Assembly: GCA_950295325.1 (NCBI GenBank)
Contig: OX485804.1
Span: forward strand, 36,580,001-36,644,000
From: Polytrichum commune
Lineage: Eukaryota; Streptophyta; Polytrichopsida; Polytrichales; Polytrichaceae
Length of the DNA stretch: 64,000 bases
Reading direction: 5' to 3'
Part shown: positions 56,547 to 64,000 of the stretch, in pieces
Position numbering within the stretch: the first letter of the stretch is position 1
Layout of the letters: each line of letters starts with the position of its first letter
The notes under the pieces: model-generated
The model's database searches: none
Told to the model about the DNA's origin: nothing
The model's input: only the letters and a program-made list of their open reading frames with translations
Position numbers and translations under genes: made by a program

Positions 56547-59049
56547 AATGGCAAGAAGTGAATATGCGAAAGTGAGAGAAATTATATAATTAATAATGCA
56601 TTATCACTCTTTGAGATGTATTTATCACAAAAGGAGATCCCTTTGCATTGACATGAATTTCTAGTATTTACTTGAAGGAAAGACACATGTCCTAATGTGA
56701 ACCTTAGTAATTATATTTGGGGATAGATACTTGCTTTCAGAAATCTCATTAGATCCGATTTTATCCAACACATTGTTCAATCATGCTGACATATCTAGAA
56801 TAAAGGCAAGTTGTCGATATTATGGTAGGTTGGTAGCCTCAACTATTGCCCCAAATTTATTGGAAGCGGGCGACAATTATATCTCAAGACTGTTCAGTGC
56901 GAATTAAGAGCCCTCACTGTCCAATTAACAACCTTCTAATGGGCTCTTTAACTGGTGGTTTGGACTGGTAGGCTACCCACCACACAATTTCTTGTGGTTG
57001 GTGCTTTTTAGTGAGACCGTTTATGTCCTTCAAGTGGAATCGTTCTAAGACCATGACACGATCCTCATAGTGTTTCATTCACCCTAGGAGATAATTAAAG
57101 CCAAGGTTCATTTATACAATTGGGAGACTCAACCTTCTAGGAAGTTGTTCAAGCCCCGGTCACATTGAACACCAAACAATGTTCCCTCCACTACCATCAT
57201 TGGTTTTTAATAAGCAATAATCTAAAAATAGGTATATAAATGGGCTCTTCTAATTACGGAGAGACATTGTTTCTTAAGTGTTGTGAAGGGTTTATTTAAC
57301 TCTTTGATGAATTAAGTTTTTAATTATAAAAATTAAGGATAAAAAATTCATAATCAAAATATGATGATTTTAGGTTTGAAAATTGGCTTAAATAGAAGAA
57401 AGCCAAAACAATCAATACAAAAAATTATTGGTATGTTATTTACATAAAACTAAGCTAAATTTAACATACATTATAAAATGATTAAGAGATGGATAAGAAA
57501 ACAACTTATTTCAAAGTTGATGACATAAAATTAAAAGACTAGCTCTAGGAATCCGAGGTGACAAGATGCCAAGACAATTGAATGAGTGGAGACAAATTGA
57601 CTTCACAAGTTATTTATCGAATCTAACCTTTAAGATAGTAGAACTTACTTCGATAATGTAGGATTTCATGTAACAAATGTCAACGATAAATAAAGAATTA
57701 TTGGATGAAGAATGACAAAACTAAGTTTTTGAAATAAATATCGAAAACAAATGAACGATGGAAAATGCTACCCCGAGTGAACCAAATAGACAGTGAAATA
57801 TAAGTCAAGGAGGAGGCTCAACCCACTATTTGAGGTTACATTTTTTAAATGAGGGTTCAAAATTACCTTCAATCATCTCTCATTTTCAACTTCTACCCCG
57901 AAAAAGTTCAGACTTTTCTTCTATCAACCTCATCTCACTTCCGGCAACTCTCAACCTTGAGTAAAAAAATTAGTTAATTCTATTGATGTGTAATGGTGTT
58001 GAATATTAGCCTATTTAATACTTCTAGATATAATTGATGTGAAAACTTGAAATAGTAACGTAATACTATAAGAGACTATGTTGTGATCTGTACGCTTTAA
58101 ATAAAAGTTTGTTTAATTCTTGTTAAATTTTTTTAACCATCTACTTTAGTTGTGAGATGATAATTAATTTTATAAGACATTTGACTAATGAAATATCTTG
58201 AGTTGGTAGAAAAGTGATTGAAAATCTTGGATTGATATTAAGTAGTTCGAAGTCCCATGGTCTATTAAAAACAATTGACTCAAAAGCTCACCTCGGTTTA
58301 TCACGATGTCAATTTCTTACAAAATGTACATCAATATTTTATTTTTTATTTTTTTAATCCGATTTTTTTTTAGGAATCTAAAATTCTCTCTACCTGTTAT
58401 AGGTGTTTTTGTGAAACATCCTTCCATTTAGAATAATTGACTTTAGAACCTCAGGATGGTCTCTTAAGGTCATTGATTTCTACAAATCTTATGTCCATAG
58501 GTAGGTCTTATAGTTTTTGTTAAAAAAATTTGAGTAGTTTCAATTTATTTTAGAATTAAGAGATGGAATTATAAGAGTTTCCGTGAGGCAACTCCATCAT
58601 CTTAGTCACTTTAATTTTTAAATAAAATCTCCTGTATCACTCATAAATAATCATAGTGGACTTTAGGCCATATTGGGGTGCATTGTAGTGATTATAATAT
58701 ATTAAAAGGGTGTAAATTATTTAATCCACAAAAATAATTAATTTGAATTGGACATTCAGGTATTCAATACGATTAACTAGATCCATTTTATTCACAAAGA
58801 CTTCCGAACCTTAATCTAGTTATTTGTGACTAAAAAATACGTATAGATCCACCTTTGGCTTGGAAACCCAATGGGTTCAAACTTACTTCACAAGCATATA
58901 GATAGAAACTTTGGTCCCTATTTAAAGGGGGCCAGCGTGAATAGAGTGTCCGTTCGTATTGTCAAAAGACCCAATGCCTCTTCACAAGCATCTTCAAGTT
59001 GGTGAAGGTAGTTAGTAGCAACCAAATTACTTTTTTTTTTTTTTTCCTC
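56547..59049. other. Intergenic, AT-rich, no gene seen
   Basis: Very AT-rich sequence with no open frame above about 60 codons and no paired element ends. The T-run at about 59032-59046 sits just ahead of the LINE piece. Confidence 0.5.
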
Positions 59050-59950
59050 AAGTTTATCCTTGACAATATTCTCCTTATACATGAATCAATTTATGGGCTA
59101 ACAAATCGCATCAAGATTGCTCTTTCTTAGACTAGATTTTAGTAAGGCAAATAATAGAGTTGATTAGAAGTTCATGTTTCAAGCCATGAAGAAGTTAGGG
59201 ATGCTTAACTTCTTTACCACTATAATTAGATTTTTAATTCAAGATGCGGTTGTCTCTATTCATGTTAACAGTCAAGTCACAAAAGCCTTTGCACTTCATA
59301 GAGGAGCTCGTCAAGGATGTCCCCTAGGCCGTACTTGTTCATTATTGTTGCAGAAACTTTAAATATTGTTGTTAAGAATGCAACGAGGATTGGACATATT
59401 AAAGGTGTTTTCCCCTCCTTTATGTAATACCCAATAAATCATTAGTGAATGTGCAAATAACATGTCATTTACCATGAGAGCAAAAGAGGTTAGCGTATAT
59501 ATTCTAATTAGGATCCTCCGCAATTTTGGGATTGCTTTTGGCCTCAAGATTAATTGGCATTATAGCATAGCACATTGGTGCGGCCAAGAAACACTACCCG
59601 GCTAGGTGCAAAATACCAACGAAAGTGGGCTGCTACTAGGGATTTATCAAAGTTGTTGGGCACTCCTTTTGGCCTACACCTAGAATTGCAAAATGTTTAT
59701 CAAATTTTTATTGATAGAATCAAGGCTAAACTCAAGTATTGGAGCTCCACACATCTATCATTACGTGGCAGACCCTTTATTGTGAATAAGATGTTAATGT
59801 CATTTCTTTGGTATTTCATTACGATATGGGTTGGTTCGAAAAAGGGTTGGAGGAAAGTCAAGGCTGTGTTTCCCAACTATTTGTGGTGTGGATCATCAAA
59901 CACGACACGCACACGAGTTCAAGAATCCATACCAGTATTTGCAAACATAT
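59050..59950 (+). pseudogene. LINE (L1-type) reverse transcriptase fragment
   Basis: A 5'-truncated, frameshifted piece of a plant L1-type non-LTR retrotransposon. In order, the plus strand encodes ILDNILLIHES (about 59060), LDFSKANNRVD with a following stop (about 59128-59163), and FMFQAMKKLGMLNFFTTIIR. Next come DAVVSIHVNSQVTKAFALHR and GARQGCPLG (to 59330), and SFTMRAKEVSVY (about 59465-59500). The last parts are RDLSKLLGTPFGLHLELQNV, DRIKAKLKYWSSTHLSLRGR and VFPNYLWCGSSN (to about 59910). The place of the catalytic YADD motif reads CANN (59450-59461), so the enzyme is dead. No endonuclease region is visible upstream. Confidence 0.85.
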
Positions 59951-61558
59951 TCATTAAAAAAAACTACAACAATGATATAAATACCATATAACACTAAATA
60001 CAATATCTTTTGTAGTTATCGATGGTTCCCAAGCAATCTTACCTTTCATTCAAAGTTCCAAGAAAGCCAAAATGACAATAATCATTGAGGTGATGAAGTC
60101 ACATGTAGATGAGACTACAAAATGTCATCCAAACACGGGCACATGCGTCCCCCCAAATAGACAACTTCATCCAAGTTTTACCAATTCGTGAGATCTTCAT
60201 TGCGATTTCATCCATGACAAAATGACATAATATCATTTTGTATTTATGTTTTGGATGCTCACATCCGAGCCCTTTCTCCACCTTAAAAAAATAGCGATGT
60301 TTCGGAGTGAGGTGCAGTGTAACGTCAAGTCTCCAAATGGGTATGTAAGTCTACTAACATAACTTATTACGCGACTTAAAGAGGTCGGGAGCGGTAGGGT
60401 GGGAGTTGCAGAGGCCATAAAGAGCAACTAGACAAACACCATCAAGAGCCTGTGTTGTAAGTGAACAATATACAAATTTATTGTGCAATTTGAGTCCCCT
60501 TTTTGTCAATTGTGTATACCTACTATAAGCTGTAGTACAGAAAAACCAAGATCATTGGACTCGGTCAAGAAAAAAGTGCCTCGAGAAAAAAGGAGAAAAA
60601 AAAAAATTATAAAAAATAAGCGCACCTGGAGCAGAGTAGTCTAGTCACCTGTGATCCACATATAAGGTTGAGGTATCTATAGCCAATATGATAAGAGGGT
60701 TTGCATCCATTTAGGAGGAGTAATAGAGGTGAAGAGAAACAAATTCTAAGGAAAGTGAAAAAAAAAAAAAAAAAACTTCTCATGAATATGGGAATTGTTA
60801 CAAATTTTTAAGCAGTATAGTTAGGGTAACACATAGTCTGTAGGTTAATCCAAAACCGCTCGTCTAAGTTCTAATGCTTGTCTAGAATGATAGTCAAAAA
60901 TGTTATGAGGGTAATCAATCACAAGCCACCACCACATAGATTGTAACCTCTATTCACCTGAAAAAATATATATATATATATATCATCTATGTTTGCTTTA
61001 CATGATCCTAGTGAGTAGTTAAATGGACATGGTTGACTATGGATGCCTTGACCTTATTAATGTTTGTATATCAGGGCGGAGTTTTTTTGTTTAGTGGAGC
61101 CCCTTCATCCACAATGGAGGAGTTTACATAGACTCTACAAACCCCAAGCCTTGGGAACCCAAGCCTCCTATTTCATCATTCAAATGCCCAAGGTGTGTCA
61201 GTGTATTCCCTTTGAACAACTTCACACTTAAGCCAATTCAAAGATTGCATGTAACATTTTCCATGTAGTGAACTGCATGTGAGGGTTGGGATTTTTTTTA
61301 ATTGAGCCCCTTCATCGACAATGGATGAGTTTCCATAGACACCACGAACCCCAAACCTTGGAACCCTAAGCCTCATGGTTCATCATTCTCATGTCCAAGT
61401 GTAATTTCCTCCTAGAATTGAGTGGGTCCCCATTAATGTAAGGTTGCAATGTGGCAAAATCTCAAGATTAATTGTATATTCAAAGCCAAAGCATGCAACA
61501 CTCTATCATGATAGTGTGATTTCCATGTACACAATTAACAAGTACGGTAGGGCTAGAT
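59951..61558. other. Intergenic, no gene seen
   Basis: An (AT)n run lies at about 60967-60983 and an A19 run at about 60758-60776. At 59985-60015 a TAACACTAAATACAATATC-like piece recalls the ACACTAAAT element ends. Two diverged direct copies of a GAGCCCCTTCATCCACAATG stretch, each followed by the same kind of AGTTTACATAGAC and CCTTGGGAACC sequence, lie at about 61097-61190 and 61302-61395. Confidence 0.5.
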
Positions 61559-61640
61559 GGAGAGAGAGAATTATGATATACAAGTGTATCTCTTATCCAT
61601 CCAACATAAAAACTTGAACCTATATCATTTGTATGATATA
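61559..61640. mobile_element. Fragment of the (GA)n-GGAATTATC MITE family
   Basis: GGAGAGAGAGAATTATGATA, CAAGTGTATCTCTTATCCAT and CCAACATAAAAACTTGAACC match the left end of the copies at 49503 and 52297. The rest of the element is missing. Confidence 0.65.
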
Positions 61641-61787
61641 CCCGGATTAAAAAATTAACGTTTGAAATAGCAAGAAAGAAAGACCAACCATATTTTGTTG
61701 TACTTAGCTTGTGAGCAAATGGTGTTTGGAATCATACAAATCCAAAGAAAGAATTGGGTCAAACAACCCATGAAGGAATTGTGCATA

Positions 61788-62000
61788 GGAGTTAGACAAC
61801 TCCTGATCGAATATCTTTGTGTTGAGTTAGACAACTCCAACTAGAAGATGTGAATCAAAGTTAGACAACTCCCAACATATGGATGTTATTCATTGGAGCT
61901 AAACAACTCTCAATGAATAAATATAGTTGGAATTAGACAGTTCCAACTAGAAGAATGAATCAATCAATAAAGTTGGAATTAGACAATTCCAACTAGAGAT
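61788..62000 (+). repeat. Tandem-like array of GTTAGACAACTCCAACTAGA units
   Basis: The word TTAGACAACTCC or a close variant starts at 61791, 61827, 61861, 61899, 61933 and 61979, spaced 34-46 bp. Several copies are preceded by GTTGGAA, so GTTGGAATTAGACAATTCCA units are themselves near-palindromic. No coding signal. Confidence 0.75.
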
Positions 62001-62177
62001 TGTGATTGAGCCAAAACATAAGAAAGGATCATACGGTGAAATGATTAACGTATATCAATAAGGAAGCTTCAAACTACATTTAGTAAGACTTGAGACTTTT
62101 AAAAGTATCTCTTAGATATTATGGATACAAATGGATAAGACTAGGAGTGCCTTTGGGGTTTAGGAGAGGCCGGATGC

Positions 62178-63137
62178 TAAAACCCATATCGTGCTCTATC
62201 CGCCTAAGAATCCGCCGCCTTGGCCCACGCATCAATGCCCATACCATAATTTACCAGTGCTACCCATGTTGTTGCATGCAACTTGCTAGACTGGATGGAA
62301 CTGTGCACGGAGACAACTCCAACAACTCCTTCGAGCCATAGACCCTCCTCAGACATTGGGAACATTCCCTGCTCCCACAACCTCAATTCTGCCAATGTGT
62401 TATGCAAACGAGACATGCTAATGGTTTATGCACCAAATTTGTGGAATGTGTTATACACCAAGATATGTGTTATGTGTTATGCACAAGATCTACAAATGTG
62501 TTATGCATCAAAATCTACACTTGTTTTATGCATCAAATCTACAAATGTGTTTTGCAATGAAAATAATGAATTCAAACTTGTTAGTGCGCACAACTATTTC
62601 ATACAAATTATGCAAGTGGTCTTCCTCTCTAAGCATGTGATACCAAAATTCTATAGTTCAGTGTAGACACCCTCTTGTTTTGCGCCTAGACTCACATGAT
62701 CTGTAGGTTGTATATGAGTAATTATGATTGCATTTAATTCGATTATGTATCGGTAGTTGATGTGGTGTTATAAGATTTTGTTAAACCAAATGACTATATG
62801 ATTCACTACAATATATTGTTCATATCAATGTAGACCTACGATAGTTTTGTACTCGTTCGACTGGATCCACGAATGAGTCTTATGAGTCTCTACTTAGTTA
62901 TTTAATCTAGTTGGTTTAATAACGTGGCCTTGTTTATCTAATAACATGTATCCACATGCACATAACATATTGATTAGTAGAGTTTTGCAGATGCAACACA
63001 ATTGATCAAGACGTGTTTGTTAACATGTTGTAGTTGGTGTAAAACACTTATAATTTGTATTACGAAAGAGTCAATTTCATGGACTTAAAAACCCAACTAC
63101 ATGACAAATGACAAAGATGCTAGATCTGATTTGGTTT
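62178..63137 (+). mobile_element. Partial copy of the long-TIR foldback element
   Basis: It is homologous to 29846-30790: TCCGCCTAAGAATCCGCCG, TGCAACTTGCTAGACTGGAT, CATAGACCCTCCTCAGACAT, GCGCACAACTATTTCATACA and ACCAAAATTCTATAGTTCAG, then the interior up to GATGCTAGATCTGATTTGGTTT. It breaks off at about 63137, where sequence of the GGGCC MITE family begins. The right arm is absent. Confidence 0.78.
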
Positions 63138-63177
63138 CATGGTCACAGCTCTTGACTCATGGGTGAAGTGGCCCTCA
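63138..63177. repeat. Orphan right end of a GGGCC-family MITE
   Basis: CATGGTCACAGCTCTTGACT followed by CATGGGTGAAGTGGCCC matches the right terminus of the family (compare 63703-63741). Only about 37 bp are present, placed head to head with the next element. Confidence 0.65.
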
Positions 63178-63741
63178 AGGCCACTTCACATACAAAATTG
63201 AAGGCCCGTGACCATTGCAATCTAAGAGCTCTTATTGGTCGGATGGCGGAGACCGTCCAAGTTCACTTCACACACAAAGGCCCAAAGACGACTTCATGAA
63301 TGAAAAGCCTACGTGGAGTGCTACATGGTGGATTATGGATAAGGTTTCATGGTCTCCCATAATTTTTGTCAGGTGGGCCTGATGCAAATTCCGGGAGACC
63401 ATGATTTTTATTTACATATTTTTTTTCTAGCAGGACAGATTTTAGGACAAATTCAAGGCAGATTCCAGAACAAATTCCATGAAAGACAAACACCACCAAG
63501 TAATTCTCTTAAAATGGTAGAGTCTGAGACATATTATATTAAACCAAATCCTTCCCTCTTTTTCCGCCAACAAAATATGGAATGGTCCCTCAACATGGTC
63601 CATTCTCACTTCACACTATGCTTGAGGACCCATGACTACATAGAACGGCTTTCCCAACACCCATGGTACGGCCTTTGGATGAGAGTCAAGGGTCCTCACC
63701 ATTACAAGGTCACGGCTCTTGGCTTGTGCATGAAGCGGCCC
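63178..63741. mobile_element. GGGCC-family MITE, 564 bp
   Basis: The left end AGGCCACTTCACATACAAAA and right end TTGTGCATGAAGCGGCCC are inverted. The interior shares TACGGCCTTTGGATGAGAGT and CAAGGTCACGGCTCTTGGCT with 3085-3159. TTA follows the right end but the left flank is TCA, so the insertion site has been rearranged. The 172-codon open frame at 63349-63867 lies mostly within this element and is not a gene. Confidence 0.7.
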
Positions 63742-63807
63742 TTAGTTTATGAGACCCACTTGAAATACATTGACGACAAATCTTTGGGGTTCAAGTTTTT
63801 TCTAAAC

Positions 63808-63935
63808 TCCTTTCACCCAGATAATGTTGGTGGGGACTCAACTCCACAACTCCTTTCACCTGGATAATGTTGGTGGAGACATAACTCCATAACTCCTTTT
63901 CACCTGGATAATGTTGGTGGGGACACAACTCAAAG
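63808..63935 (+). repeat. 43-44 bp tandem repeat, about 2.8 copies
   Basis: Units begin TTTCACC at 63811, 63854 and 63898, and contain TGGATAATGTTGGTGGGGAC and ACAACTCCATAACTCC. It starts about 65 bp after the end of the MITE at 63741. Confidence 0.85.
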
Positions 63936-64000
63936 AGGTGGGTGTCTTGCCATGGCCATGTGTTGATGGCCGAAGACTCACCCAGAGGAGCAGGTGGGAT

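Noticed and set aside
63349-63867. 172-codon open frame, the longest in the right part
   Set aside because: It lies almost wholly inside a MITE (63178-63741), runs into a tandem repeat, and its product has no family motif.

Overview
The window is nuclear DNA from a flowering plant. It holds intron-rich genes with GT/AG splice sites, plastid-type leader peptides, two eukaryotic cytosolic-type tRNA genes and many small plant-type DNA transposon derivatives. The base composition is AT-rich and the codon use is not grass-like. I cannot fix the species. Only about 25 kb at the left carries recognisable genes; the right 38 kb is a gene-free mosaic of repeats.

Left part (2-25 kb). Three protein genes can be rebuilt exon by exon. 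(1) 2186-7147 (-): an alkaline/neutral invertase (GH100), 5 coding exons, 648 aa, alpha-clade type with an N-terminal organelle leader. Two transposon-like elements sit in its introns, and a (GA)n tract inside a threefold repeated block lies upstream. (2) 14923-18943 (-): a plastid-targeted DUF1995-family protein, 7 exons, 329 aa. (3) 23287-25438 (+): an ING1-like chromatin reader with a PHD finger, 7 coding exons, 254 aa. All exon phases join without remainder. Between genes 2 and 3 lie tRNA-Val(AAC) and tRNA-Phe(GAA), both on the minus strand and 34 bp apart.

Right part (25.4-64 kb). No host gene could be supported. This part holds a broken PIF/Harbinger transposase (55.26-56.55 kb), a decayed LINE reverse transcriptase (about 59.05-59.95 kb) and many non-autonomous elements, some with visible terminal inverted repeats (TIRs) and target-site duplications (TSDs). 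The families are: a GGGCC(G/A)CTTYACAC-ended family with TTA/TAA TSDs (at least eight copies or pieces); a TGCCCCCTCCCCACTTGACT-ended family with TTA/TAA TSDs (two copies, one split by a Mutator-like insert with a 9-bp TSD); a (GA)n-GGAATTATC-ended family with 9-bp TSDs; an ACACTAAATATGATATTTAGTG family; and a 2.6-kb foldback element with about 500-bp arms and an internal minisatellite. Several elements are nested, so their relative ages can be read.

The three protein genes have no visible shared pathway: carbohydrate metabolism in an organelle, a plastid protein of uncertain role, and histone-mark reading in the nucleus. The most unusual signals are the nested and foldback elements, the closely spaced tRNA pair without a T-run between them, an unused in-frame 62-nt exon candidate in the ING gene, and several strong short hairpins in unannotated DNA.
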